Made by a program: the position numbers and the translations under genes. Source: Triticum aestivum (lineage: Eukaryota > Streptophyta > Magnoliopsida > Poales > Poaceae). From it: a stretch of DNA of 64,000 nucleotides. Position 1 is the first letter of the stretch, and the number at the start of each line of letters is the position of its first letter. The notes under the pieces are model-generated. The model saw only the letters and a list, made by a program, of their open reading frames with translations, did no database searches and had not been told where the DNA came from. The stretch covers positions 21,804,579 through 21,868,578 of the forward strand of contig NC_057811.1 in the NCBI RefSeq assembly GCF_018294505.1, read 5' to 3'. Shown here one piece after another: positions 12,622 through 24,299 of the stretch.

Positions 12622-13025
12622 CACTACAGGAAACAGCTACTTTGCCGTCTGCCATGGCGGACGGCAAAGGCTCGAAAGGCGGACGGCAAAGACCTTTGCC
12701 GTCTGCCGCGGACGGCAAAAGGCTCCGGCAAAGAAGGCTACGGTAAACAGCTGCTTTGCCGTCTGCTTCCTGGCGGCGGACAGCAAAGGCTCTTTGCCGT
12801 CTGCGGCGGACGGCAAAGAGGGCGGACGGCAATAATTGCGCTGTCAGTCCGTTAAGTGGCTAACGGCAGACCTTTGCCGTCCGCCGCAGACGGCAAAATT
12901 TCTCTGGTCTTTGCCGTCCGCCTTATGATGTCATCTACACGTCACTAGATGGCAGGTTCTTTGCCGTCTGCCACTGATGGCAAAGTCTTTGCCGTCGGTG
13001 GCAGACGGCAAAGAGCCTGCATATT
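12622..13025. repeat. left subterminal repeat block of the CACTA element
   Basis: It holds about a dozen copies of TTTGCCGTC or GACGGCAAA in both orientations, often paired as GACGGCAAAG...CTTTGCCGTC, so the strand can fold into hairpins. Such arrays bind TNPA-type proteins in En/Spm elements. Confidence 0.85.
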
Positions 13026-13352
13026 GTCTGTTTTTTCTGTTTTTTATTAAATCCCACAATTTGCACAGAAAATATATATGACATAGATATATTTCACAGG
13101 CATTCATCACATAAACAAGTTCATACATCATTTCATACATAAACAAGTTGATCCATCCATCATTTCATACATAAACAAGTTCCATCCATCATTTCATACA
13201 TAAAGAAGTTCCATCCATACATAAAGAAGCACTCCATAGCTAAGGTGACTAGAATGAGAAGACAAGAATGAGAAGACAAGAACAAGAAGAGTAGAACAAG
13301 CACTCCATCCAGCACATAATGAAATCTGCAAAATGGCAAAATAAGAAAGTTA

Positions 13353-13856
13353 GAAATGGATCGTTTTTTAGCTCACTTAGGTGAAATGGATCGTTTTTTA
13401 GGTAACTAAGGTGAAATGGCTCGTTTTTTAGCTCACTTAGGTCAAATGGATCGTTTTTGAGCTAACTTAGTTGAAATGGATCGTTTTTGAGCTAACTTTG
13501 TTGAAATGGATCATTTTTGAGCTAATTTAGTTGAAATGGATCTTTTTGAGCTAACTTAGGTGAAATGGATCATTTAAGAGCTAATTTAGGTGAAATGGAT
13601 CGTTTTTTTAGCTCACTTAGGTCAAATGGATCATTTATGAGCTAAATTAGTTGAAATGGATCGTTATGAGATAACCTAGGTAAGATGGGTCATTTTGGAG
13701 TTAAATTAGGTGAAATGGGCCATTTTAAAGCTAACGTAGGTAAAATGGATCATTTAGGAGCTAATCTAGGTAAAATGGGTCATTTTTTAGCTAACTTGGA
13801 TGAACTGCTTCATTTATAAGCTAACCTAGGTAAAATGGGTCATTTTGGAGGAAAAT
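13353..13856. repeat. about 31-bp minisatellite inside the CACTA element
   Basis: Around 16 tandem units built on GAAATGGATCGTTTTTTAGC followed by TCACTTAGGT. They diverge progressively from left (near identical) to right (GGTAAAATGGGTCATTTTGGAG). There is no open frame through it. Confidence 0.85.
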
Positions 13857-13958
13857 AAGCTAACTCTAGGTCATTATGGTAAGCATAATGGAGGAAATAA
13901 AGCTAAGTCTAGGTCTTTATGCATTTGTTAAGCAAAACACTAGAGAAACTTACCGTGA

Positions 13959-14610
13959 TCAGGGAGGTGTAGGAGCGGGGTAGCTAGTGCCGCTACCTGG
14001 AGAAGGATCGTGCGATGCGTTTCTGGAGTTAAGCTACACCAAAGATCCAATGTCTCATTAGCATTACGACACTCAAATGTTAAGACTACCAAGTAATGTC
14101 CATTCAAACTAAACTCACCGTGCTCCCAGGAGCAATCACTGGCATCGGCGGAGCGGGCTGACCGGACTTCTCGCACACAGACTGCACATTTGGTTTTCAT
14201 AACAGAGTCATACTAGTTAGTAATGAGACTCAAATGTTAAGACTAGCAAGTAATCTGCAGAAGAAACTTACCACAAGGAGCTCGTACATGGCCCTTGCCT
14301 GCATGTCATTCCGTGCCCTCTCCTCCTCCATCATCTTTCTCGTCCTCTCCTCCATCTCCCGCTGCCTCTCCGCCGCCTCCGCTAGAAGTTTCTCCGTTCT
14401 ATCTCTCTCAGTCTGTATAGCAGCCTGCAACACCACTCACATGACCATTTGTAATCATTGATGGAAGCGCACACAATGTAATGGAGAAAGATAACTGAGT
14501 ACGTACCACTAACCTTGATGGCGAGTTGCACTGGCCGTTCACGAGGCCTTATCTCAGGAGCGGAGCTCGACTGGCGGGCCTTGATCTCCGGGAGAGTGCT
14601 AGGCCTTCTC
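13959..14610 (-). CDS. CACTA accessory protein fragment (TNPA / Ptta-En/Spm-like C-terminus)
   Basis: A four-exon minus-strand model joins in frame with GT donors and AG acceptors: 14514 upwards (LPEIKARQSSSAPEIRPRE...), 14272-14424 (51 codons, EAAERQREMEERTRKMMEEERA coiled-coil type, ending ARAMYELLV with GTAAGT), 14119-14181 (21 codons, SVCEKSGQPAPPMPVIAPGS, GTGAGT donor) and 13959-14033 (24 codons, then TGA). The coiled coil plus AMYELL and the Pro-rich tail resemble the C-termini of plant transposases annotated Ptta/En/Spm. That protein binds the subterminal repeats. Upstream lies the Glu/Lys-coding repeat block; the true N-terminus is not visible. Splicing is inferred from consensus sites only. 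Confidence 0.5.
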
Positions 14611-14669
14611 CTCCTCCTCTTCTTCTTCTTCCTTTCCTTTTTCCTCTTCTTCTTCTCCTCCTCTCCTCT

Positions 14670-14701
<32 letters not shown>

Positions 14702-15110
14702 TTTTCTCCTCCTCCTCCTCTTCTTCTTCTTCCTTTCCTTTTTCCTCTTCTTCTTCTCCTCCTCTCCTCTTTTTTCTTCTTCTTCTTCCTCTTCTTCTTT
14801 TTTCTTCTCCTCCTCCTCTTCTTCTTCTTCCTTTCCTTTTTCCTCTTCTTCTTCTCCTCCTCTCCTCTTTTTCTCTTCTTCTTCTTCTTCCTCTTCTTCT
14901 TTTTTCTTCTCCTCCTCCTCTTCTTCTTCTTCCTTTCCTTTTTCCTCTTCTTCTTCTCGTCCTCTCCTCTTTTTCTCTTCTTCTTCTTCTTCTTCTTCTT
15001 CTTCTTCTTTTTTCTTCTCCTCCTCCTCCTCTTCTTCTTCTTCCTTTCCTTTTTCCTCTTCTTCTTCTCCTCCTCTCCTCTTTTTCTCTTCTTCTTCTTC
15101 TTTCCTCAAA
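14603..15110. repeat. polypyrimidine (CTT/CTC) higher-order repeat
   Basis: Almost pure C/T on the plus strand for about 500 bp. It is organised as roughly 105-115 bp units that repeat TCCTTTCCTTTTTCCTC and CTCCTCCTCTCCTC in the same order four to five times. On the minus strand all frames are open and code Glu/Lys/Arg runs, which may be a tract inside the TNPA-like gene or plain simple repeat. It can form triplex DNA. Confidence 0.85.
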
Positions 15111-15216
15111 CTAAACTAAACCTAAACCTCAAACTACAACTAAAACTAAATCTAAACTAAAACTAAAAAGGAAAAAAAAAGAAAAAAACTGAAAAAAAAA
15201 CTGAAAAATGGGGGGC

Positions 15217-15480
15217 TCACCTGGGGGGTGGAGGAGGCCGGTGGAGGAGGGGGGCGGGGCGGTGGAGGAGGCGGCCTGGGGCGGCGGGGGGCCGGGCCTG
15301 GGCGGCGGGGGGCGGGCCTAGGGCGGCGGGGGCCCGGGCCCGGGCGGTGGGGCGCGGGGCGGCGGGGGGCCGGGGCGGTGAGGGCGACGGGGCCCCGGGG
15401 CGGCGGCGAGCCGGGGCGGCGGGGGCGACGGGGCGGCGGCGGCGCGCGGCGGGCGGCGACGGCGTGGGAGGAGAGAAACG
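15217..15480. repeat. GC-rich GGCGGG low-complexity tract in the CACTA element
   Basis: G-rich plus strand built of GGCGGCGGGGGGCC-like units. Open frames on both strands are Gly/Arg or Pro/Ala runs and reflect composition. It has many G-runs that could form quadruplexes. Confidence 0.7.
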
Positions 15481-15537
15481 GCGAGGGAGAGGGAAGAAGT
15501 GAGTAACGGGCGGGGGGTACGGGCCGTTAGGTAGTAG

Positions 15538-15845
15538 GCTCTTTGCCGTCCGCCCCCCTTTGCCGTCCGCTTTTTTGCCTCTTTGCCGTCTGCTAGCGGA
15601 CGGCAAAGAGGTGGCCCGTTAAGTTTTTCCCAAATGGGCGGGGGGTGGGGGCCACCTCACTCTTCAAATATTCTTTGCCGTCTGCTGGCAGACGGCAAAG
15701 AGCTGGCAGATGACAAAGAGCTTCTTTGCCGTCTGCCCTTTCTTTGCCGTCTGCTTTTGGGTAACTGATGGCAAAGAGCTTCTTTGCCGTCAGCTAGCAG
15801 ACGGCAAAGAGCTGGCAGATGGCAAATTAGCTGATTCCAGTAGTG
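15538..15845. repeat. right subterminal repeat block of the CACTA element
   Basis: It holds about ten copies of TTTGCCGTC or GACGGCAAA in both orientations, ending in the terminal inverted repeat that closes with TAGTG at 15845. The block mirrors the left one. Confidence 0.85.
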
Positions 15846-18235
15846 TATACTAAGTTCATGAATGAACTATATGATTCAACATCTTCTTTGTCGCTTCTAA
15901 AGCGTCAACATACTTAGCCCTTGTTATAGAATTCGCCACAGTAACTAGTTTGAACAAATTCCAACTAACTGTGCCACCACATTGTGTGTTACACAAAACC
16001 CTTAACTTAAATTGAAAATCGCACGGTGAAAAGATGAAGACTATCGATGTAACATTTTACAACGAACTCTTCATGATCTCCGCTTGCAGGAAAACACATC
16101 ATCAGTACTTACTCTAGTACTCAATGACATCTTTCACTGTTGTCCCACGATCAGTACTTTGATCACTTTAGTATCCATACTCGCAACACCTTGGGAGTAT
16201 CGGACATATCTGGTTGTTTTACATACCATGGAATACATGATTAATCCAAACACAAAAGTGTGTGGAATCTGCATCATGTATTTTACTCATCAGTGTTTTG
16301 GGACACCGAGTCTTGCAAAAACTCCTTCCATGTGACTTTGGCAAGAATCACTCCATGGCGTTTTAAATGCTAAAAGGTTTTAGCATCTTGTCAATATGTA
16401 TTCATTGCTTAGCCCCATTAGGTAAATCTATCTCCATAGATCATCATGCCTAATATTGAGGCTATTTAGCCTAAGCACTTCATCGAAAAACTATTTTCAA
16501 ATGAAGTCCTAATTCGTGTCAAGAAATTTATTTCCAATTACCAATGTGCCAAGCACATAAGGTTTTTAGAAATATTATTACGCTCCCACTTACTTTCTTG
16601 AATTACAAGCATCTTCGTTACCCATTGATGAAGTCAAAACCCCTTTGACCATTTCATCAAAACACGAAGATTCCAACTCCATTTTGCTCTCTTCTGTCCA
16701 TTGCGGAACTCTGAAGTTTGCATACCTACTAGCATCCTCTGGATCGACAAATTACTTTGGACTGTATCATATACAAGTCCTAGCTTTCATTTCCATCAGA
16801 TGGAAATCCTTTTATCATCCATGTTTCATATCTCATGATTGAAATATGTATTAATTGCTAGTTCAACACGAACCGACTTTAAGCATCGCTACGATGAAAA
16901 CAACCTCATCGTAGTCAACTCTTGAACTTGTTATTTCAACAAGTCGAGCTTTATGGATAAAACATTTTTATCCATATCAGTTTTAAGTTCCATAAATATT
17001 CGTTAGACTCTAAGTCTTCCGAAAGGTGTATCAAGGTTTTAATCTTGAATCACTTATATGGAAACTAACTTGGGTTGTATTGGCATTTAGCCAATTCCGG
17101 AGTCAGGGCCCATCAACGCTTCCTTGTGTATCGTAGGTATAATGTTGTCTAACAACAATATCTCGTTTGCGCACCTGAGAGGTTTGCACGAGCCTTGCCT
17201 ACGTGGTTCAGCTGCAAGTTCGACCGAAGTTCATACATTTTATTGTAGAGACTTCCGTATCAGTCGCAGTAGGAAACTCTGGAATTACTTCCAAGGTCTC
17301 TTTCCTTTGATCTGATGACTTAGATACTGTTTATCTCGTCGAGTTGCACTATTCTCCCACTCACCTTTTTGAAAGAACCATTCTCTTTAAAAGCACACCG
17401 TTTCGCGGCAAAACTATTTGCCTCGGTATAGTGAGGGAGGAATAGCCAACATTTTGGTATAACCTACAAAGTAGCACTTGTCTGATTTGGAATAGGTTTG
17501 AAACCTTTTACACAAGCCCCATATTCCAAATGTTAAGAAAAGATATAACATGGTTGGGCGTACCATACCATGGCTTCATTTCAACAGACCCGATGTAGCT
17601 CTTTTCAGTGTAAAAGCCGCAGTCTCTAAAGCATCACTTTAAAAAGGATAATGGCAAATTTATTTATGTCATCTTTGACCTTACCATGTCATAAATGGTT
17701 AGATTACATCTCCACGGACTTTTCACTTGCAGTGGTGTTCCGGGAGGTGCAAGTTATGAAACCCCTTTCACAACTCATCAGAGATTCGCTAAACATGTAA
17801 CTCAAATATTCCTTTGTGCAATCAAATTGCAGAAACATAATTTTCTTGTTACAATAACTTCTACTTCATTTTTGAAAACCTTTCGAATGATTTCAAAAGA
17901 TCCAGACTTACGTCTCATCAAGTAAATATCCATATATCTACTTGAGTCATTTCTGAAGATAAATAAATCCACCACTAACAACACTTATCGGACTACACAC
18001 ATCAAATGTATGATCACTAATAAGTTTGTTGTTCGTTCCTTATTGCCTGTGAACGGTATTTTAGTCACTTCACTTTTCGGAGGAAAGTTGCAAGTGTCAG
18101 ATGATTCAAAATCAAACGACTTCAAAATCCATCATAATGGAATTTTTCCATGCGGGTTTCTCCAATGTGACCAAATACAGTGCCACACATGTGTGGTATT
18201 CTCATAGTCTTGCGACATTTAGCGTCAGTGTTATG

Positions 18236-18600
18236 GATGTATTATATTACCATCAATATTCATAACATACATCCATCTTGGATGGAAGCATGGCCCTTCA
18301 TGTTATTCATAATACTTAACAACAATTGTTGTTTTTATGAACAACTCTTGTGCAACAAACATTGTGCAATGGGCTAGAGTTTATGAAACTCTAAAATGAA
18401 TTATGAAAGTAAACCCAGAGGTATTGTATTATTATCAATATTCATAACATACATCTCATTCATAATGAAAGTATGGCCCTTGTGTTATTCATAACATCGA
18501 ACATAAAAGGTTCTCTTATGAACAACCTTCTTGCAAGATACCTTATGCAATGGGCTAGAGTTTGTAAAACTCTAAATGAATTATGAAAATAAATACAGAC
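18236..18600 (-). repeat. about 180-bp direct duplication inside copia E
   Basis: Two adjacent diverged units (about 18236-18417 and 18418-18600) share ATCAATATTCATAACATACAT, GGAAGCATGGCCCTT/GAAAGTATGGCCCTT, and CAATGGGCTAGAGTTT in the same order. Copia D has the same pair at about 56290-56650, so the duplication predates both insertions. Confidence 0.75.
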
Positions 18601-20800
18601 GACATTACACCGATGGAAGGTATAGTAACATTTACTATGTTCCCTGTGTATACCTTAACCTCATTTCCGGCTAGTCTTTTTAGGCCACAGTAGCTCTTAC
18701 AGTGATTCGCAATTGAATGCAATCGAGCGGGTATCTTTGTGATTAACTCACAATACCCAAGAATTAGTGATTAACATGTTTAACCATAATTCCCAAGAAC
18801 TATATCTTTGACCAGCCTACTATACAACAAAAACTTGTATGACATTCATACATGAGCTGGATATTCTAGTCATCTTTCTTTCTGCCTTTTTACTTCTAAC
18901 ACTTTAACTTTTAGTATTTCTCCTACTCGCAAAAGAAGCACCCAACTTAAGAGTGGCGTTAGCCCCGGACTTCCTAGGCGTGTAAGTCATACTAACACCC
19001 TTTGGACACTTCCTTTCTCTTTAAGTTGTTGTTTTATTCACCTTTCATTATATGACAGGCGTTCTTCTGGATCCCTTTCCCAACAGTCAAATGCATAGTA
19101 AACACTTTTACTAATACTTGCAAACAAAACATTGCTTTGTTTGTATCTGAAAATAATTTTCAGTTCCATGAATATCATATAACTATCCCAACTTTCGAAG
19201 TTTGGGTTTCATGGAAGCAAACATATTGCACTTGACTGAAACGGAATTATAGCTTTTGGATCGAAGGACGAGAGTCACATGATCCATAGCTTTAGCGGGA
19301 GGATACGGAAAGCATGCGATAGGACAAAGTCCTTCTCGGCACTTTTGAGGACAATCTTCATATTACGTTACCAATCGTAAAGTTTTAACCAGATATTTAA
19401 CAGTTATTCAATTTTAATAGGGAAGGTGGAAACGCGAGCCATTATTCTACAACTATTTTGCAAGAAACACTTAGACAGTGTTCATAATTAATTGCACTGA
19501 GAATTAAACATGTTAATTCAACAGTGCGCTCCCACTCAAATCAATATCTCTCACAATTAATTTTGAGTGATACAAGATCCAGACTTCAATTCATCGCCAT
19601 AGAATCATCATCTCATAACGGGAATTTTAATCGGTAGGCCAACTTGCCGATCACATCTCTATGTGACTCTTGCTCATCTTTCGATGCGTGTGTTCCGAGC
19701 TCAGGACGATCCTGCCATGAACGTCAAGACAACCAAGTGATCTTGCTGCGAGGTCTGACCTCACCCGCCTCACACTTCTCTAATCGTTCGTACCCATGCA
19801 TCCATGGCGCACCCCGAAAAGATAGGTGCCGTGACGGTGCTACACTTGGGAGAACACTAACTACTTGATATTTTAAGTGAGAGATCACCCTAATAAAAGC
19901 GACTACCGCGCAATCAAGAAGGGTGCATCATAAGGGATAAACATCTCAGGCAATTCATAATAGCATGATATGGTATAGCCCTTTCTGACGGAGAAGTATT
20001 TCATTTCTTCGTCTTCGGCATTCGCGTCGGTGGTCACCTTCACAAAGATTGCCACCACCTTGTCGATGCACCAGATAATATTGCTATCTCTATAGCTAAC
20101 AAAATAATGCATTACAACAAGGTTGACACGCAGGTCATTAAATGCAATCATATGGCTCCAGCAATCATGCCGAATCATGACACGCAGGTCATGTTAATCA
20201 AATTACATTATATAGTCATCTCATACATAATCGAATTAGTATGAGCACTGCTATACCACATCACATGCACATCCTGCAAAGCCAAGTTAGACGCCTCTAA
20301 TAGGTTTATGCAAAATTTTATTTTACGTGGCTTCTAAGGTTTTGACTTAAACCGCAGCTACCAATGTTTTATCATCAAGTATGATTATTCAGGTTGCTAG
20401 ATTAACATCTCGGGGTGTATGAAACACGGGATAATTAAATCTCGAGCCCCGTACTAAACTTCGTCATACGCATGACCCCCGTGCAGATCATATCTGCAAT
20501 GCCCTTTCATCTACGAATTTCATCTTTCTTTTGACTACGGCAGAACCCAAAGAACTGATAGCACTTCCATGATCAATCAGGATCACGGATTGCCAGAACT
20601 TTGTCAAATTCCACCATGCTGTCTCAAGATTGAGCAAACGCAAATTCTAGGGAAGCAACAAGAACCTCGGGTCACAGATTTCATCTGTCACCCGCATAAA
20701 TAATTTTCAGCAATAGATCTCATCTACTACCTAATTATATTATGCAATACCCATACATCTCCATGTATTCTAGATCGAAACCTGCATCTACGCATAGCAC

Positions 20801-20815
20801 GGCTCTTGATGCCAC
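20801..20815 (-). other. primer binding site of copia E
   Basis: On the minus strand GTGGCATCAAGAGCC directly follows the 5' LTR. It resembles the initiator methionine tRNA complement (TGGTATCAGAGC) with changes. Copia D has the same sequence at 54078-54092, so the variant is a family trait. Confidence 0.7.
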
Positions 20816-22985
20816 TGTAGGGGAACGCAGCAGAAAACAAAAAATTTCCGACCTACGCACCAGCCCAGGACCACTATGGAGATTGCATACATGGTTTGAT
20901 CTTTTTCGTTACCGACTCGTAGCGCAGCGGGAAGTAGAGTCGATGACGATCGGCGGTGCAGATCCCCGCAGCTAGGATTTACAACCTCCCAACCGCGAGG
21001 ATGTATACCCTCATCTGCTCCTCAGACAGCCCTCCAGGAGGCGGTCGAACAGCCCCCCGGACGGTGTCGCGGACAGCCCTTCGGGAGGACCTTCGAAACT
21101 CGAACGGTCACTCGGACAGCCCTTCGGGAGGACCTTCGAAACTCGGACGGTCACACGGACAGCCCTTCGGGAGGCACTCACGAACTAAGACCGAAACTAC
21201 GATCTCTCTACAGAGTTGCACACATACGGTGTCATCTATCCGGCAGGGCTTCGCCGTCCAGAACTAGTTCCTGCCGGAACCCAGACAGCCTTACGGCTCT
21301 ACGAAACTCTTTTCGTGGGAGGGAGAGAAGAAGCCAGATAATGCATGGCATGTGTATGAGAGCAAGGGATGAGTGTGGAGGGCTGCCCCTCCACCTCTAT
21401 TTATAGGAAATCCCAAGGGGGTAGGGTAGTTTCACAAAAAACCCAAAATGCACATGAATGAAGTCCTTCCACAAGGACCTAGGAGTGAAACCAAGGAACA
21501 AGAGGGTCCCCAAGGGGGGATACCCCATGTGGCCGGCCACACCCCCATGAGGGGCCCAAAAAATGGCTCCTATCCATCCATGTCATCCCCAAGATCTTTT
21601 GGAGCAAAGCCCCAAAAGGTGGCTTTCCATAAAGTAACCATAAAGCTGATTTTCACTATTCACGACGACATTTTTCAGCGTCTGATCGAACTGAAAATAT
21701 TTATGTGGGCTAAGAACATTTCCAGTACCCACTAAAATGATTTTCAACGCGTTCCGAAACAATTCCGGTTTTAGTGATTTTCATCTGCGAAACGCATCTG
21801 AAGTGGCTCCGGCAGCTCCGGAACATTTCCGGTTTTTATCTCAGAAAATTCCAAAAAGCTTCCAGAATGATTCTGGCATCCTCCAAGAATTATCAGGCAT
21901 GTGCCGAAACCAATTTGACTTAATGGTGTATCCCGAAACAACTTTTCGGTATCATCGAAACTTATCCGATGACCTCTCTCTGCGGTACGATTCCGCTGTC
22001 CGAAACTTTTCGGTGTCCGAAACTTTTTCGGTGATTTTCTCTCAGACTCCCTGTCTAGTATACAGCAGATAGATGACCCTTAAGCGTGTGACCCTATAGG
22101 TTCGGTGAAGTATAGACATGACCCGGAACCCCTTCCGATCAATGATCAACATCGGAGCCGTGGACACCCATATTGACCCCTATACCCACACGAATAAATA
22201 TTCGAGTGAACCTCCAGTTGCCGTGTGCTATTCCTGTTGCTTCGCGATATGTTACAAATACCCGAGGTGAGACATGTTGGCATTCCCGTGGATCAACAAC
22301 TTGTCCACTATGCTAGTTACCTCGTTACCGGTATTGTTCTCTTTTCTCGTTATCGTATTCCGGCATCCCCGTGATCAAATCACAAAGTGTCTGGCCAGAC
22401 GATGATGGATACCGTAACACCGAGAGGTCCCAGAGATATCTCTCCATCGTCGGAGGAGCAAATCCCAATCTTGAGCTATCAAGTTACTTGACACACTTTT
22501 CCATGAACCCGTAAGCCGCCGTAATAGCCACCCATTTACGGATGACGTTTAACAAACCCCAAAGTTCATGAAGCAAGCATGAAGAAACTCGATACTCTCA
22601 TGGTCTAAGGAATCATGCAAACGTTAACCATCTCTGTGTTATGTACCAATAAACTTGTGACGAATGAATCTCATAGCACAACATCATGCCGGGTCGATTC
22701 AACACAAATGTTCTCTTAACATTGTGCCCTCAAGGTTGCTGACATAGACATGCCCATGATCAGGAAAACATAACCATCATGCAACACTTGAGCTAGTCTT
22801 AGAGGCCAGACTAGGAATACATTTTACCGTTTATTATTCCACACGTGCATATGAGTCTTCCTCCGAGCCTCGTGGTTATTGCAGACTCGAGAACCATAGC
22901 AGTTATAGCATGGAACATAAACATAATTATGAACTCGGAGATAAATAATATCATTTATTATTGCCTCTAGGGCATATCTCCTACA
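20816..22985 (-). repeat. copia E 5' LTR
   Basis: 2170 bp, nearly identical to 10177-12321. It keeps the 25-bp segment near 22793-22817 (AGCTAGTCTTAGAGGCCAGA). The TATA box is at about 21397-21405 on the minus strand. Confidence 0.92.
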
Positions 22986-23875
22986 GTATACCCAACTGTT
23001 TTTGAGTGTCCTATGAAAATGCATCTATCCGCTTTGGGCCCGAGCTTATCAGCCTGAAACTTTTTCACATAAGCGTCGCAGCCCCAAACTTTTAAGAAAC
23101 GACAGCTTAGGTTTCTCTAAACCATAGTTCATACGGTGTCATCTCAACGGAATTGCGTGGTGCCCTATTTAAAGTGAATGCGGTTGTCTCTAATGCCTAA
23201 CCCATAAACGATAGTGGTAATTCGATAAGAGACATCATGGTATGCACCATATCCAATAGGGTGCAGTTATGATGTTCGGACACACCATCACACTATGGTG
23301 TTCCAGGCGGTATTAGTTGTGAAACAATTTCCACAATGTCTTAATTGTGTGCGAATCTCGTAACTCATATATTCATCTCTATGATCATATCATAGACATT
23401 TTATCCTCTTGTCATGACGATCTTCAACTTCACTCTGAAATTACTTAAACCTTTCAATAATTCAGACTTGTGTTTCATCAAGTAAATATACTTAGCATCT
23501 ACTCAAATCATCTATGAAGTAAGAACATAACGATATCCACTGCGTGCCTCGGCACTCATTGGACTGCACACATCAAATGTATTACTTCCAACAAGTTGCT
23601 TTCTTGTTCCATCTTACTGAAAACGAGGCCTTTCAGTCATCTTGCCCATGTGGTATGATTTGCATGTCTCAAGTGATTCAAATCAAGTGAGTCCAAACGA
23701 TCCATCTGTATGGAGTTTCTTCATGCATATATACCAATAGACATGGTTCGCATGTCTCAATCTTTTCAAAAACGAGTGAGTCCAAAGATCCATCAACATG
23801 GAGCTTCTTCATGCGTTTTATACCAATATGACTCAAATGGCAGTGCCACAAGTATGTGGTACTATCATTACTATC

Positions 23876-24217
23876 TTATATTTTGGCATGAACATGTGTA
23901 TCACTACGATCGAGATTCAATAAACCATTCATTTTAGGTGCAAGACCATTGAAGGTATTATTCAAATAAACAGAGTAACCATTATTCTCCTGAAATGAAT
24001 AACCGTATTGCGATAAACATAATCCAATCATGTCTATGCTCAACGCAAACACCAAATAACAATTATTTAGGTTTAATACCAATCCCGATGGTAGAGGGAT
24101 CGTACGATGTTTGATTACATCAACCTTGGAAACACTTCCAACACATATCGTCATCTCACCTTTAGCTAGTCTCCGTTTATTCCGTAGCCTTTTATTTTGA
24201 GTTACCAATGTTAGCAA
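23876..24217 (-). pseudogene. copia B gag-pre-integrase/protease segment
   Basis: A 113-codon frame on the minus strand contains RTIPLPSGLVLNLNNCYLV and a GYSF...NGLLNLDRS pattern. This is the protease end and GAG-pre-integrase segment of copia pol, which precedes the integrase zinc-binding domain. Integrase relics downstream (23880-22991) include a sequence that mirrors 26600-27345 of copia C. The frame is a remnant of a longer broken polyprotein. Confidence 0.65.
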
Positions 24218-24299
24218 CTGAACCGGTATCTAATACCCATGTGCTACTAGGAGTACTAGTAAGGTACACATCAATAACACATATATCAAATATACTTTT

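Larger units (their letters stand above)
12622..15845. mobile_element. CACTA (En/Spm) DNA transposon, 3224 bp
   Basis: The ends are CACTACAGGAAACAGC (12622) and its counterpart ...TTCCAGTAGTG (15845). The host trinucleotide TAT is duplicated exactly (12619-12621 and 15846-15848). Both ends carry many direct and inverted copies of TTTGCCGTC(T/C)GC, the subterminal transposase-binding repeats of CACTA elements. Copia D holds the same host sequence without the insertion at about 59041-59043. The element is too short to encode the main transposase, so it is non-autonomous. It contains a partial TNPA-like gene and simple repeats. Confidence 0.95.
15846..20815 (-). pseudogene. copia E internal region, degenerate gag-pol
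   Basis: Minus-strand internal DNA of E (the remainder is 12322-12621, left of the CACTA element). Short relics of reverse transcriptase can be recognised near 17090-17190, mirroring the LLDN...ALMGPDSG region of other copies in the window. The frame breaks right after GPDSG (GACTCCGG-AATTGGCTAAATGCC), and copia D has the same break at 57780-57805. No open frame exceeds about 100 codons. With intact LTRs, primer site and polypurine tract, this looks like a non-autonomous element whose enzymes came from a relative. Confidence 0.6.
10177..22985 (-). mobile_element. Copia E: complete young LTR retrotransposon nested in B
   Basis: Complete minus-strand element with two LTRs (10177-12321 and 20816-22985), primer binding site, polypurine tract and about 5.27 kb internal DNA once the CACTA insertion is removed. 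The flanking GTATA (10172-10176 and 22986-22990) is an exact 5-bp target duplication. Copia C shows the unfilled target (GGGTATACC, 27338-27346). By hand alignment the LTRs differ by roughly 19 substitutions and one 25-bp indel, about 0.9 percent, so the insertion is recent. The internal region has no long open frame. The related element D lies inverted at 51905-61530. Confidence 0.93.

Noticed and set aside
12622..13025. Regular GACGGCAAAG repeats as a CRISPR-like array
   Set aside because: Repeats occur in both orientations with irregular spacing at the ends of a TAT-flanked CACTA element. They are transposase-binding subterminal repeats.
14515..15119. Long plus-strand frames of Ser/Phe/Leu runs
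   Set aside because: They are translations of the CTT/CTC simple repeat. All frames are open because of composition, with no start context or domain.
15217..15606. Pro/Ala-rich minus frame and Gly-rich plus frame
   Set aside because: They arise from the GGCGGG low-complexity tract inside the CACTA element.
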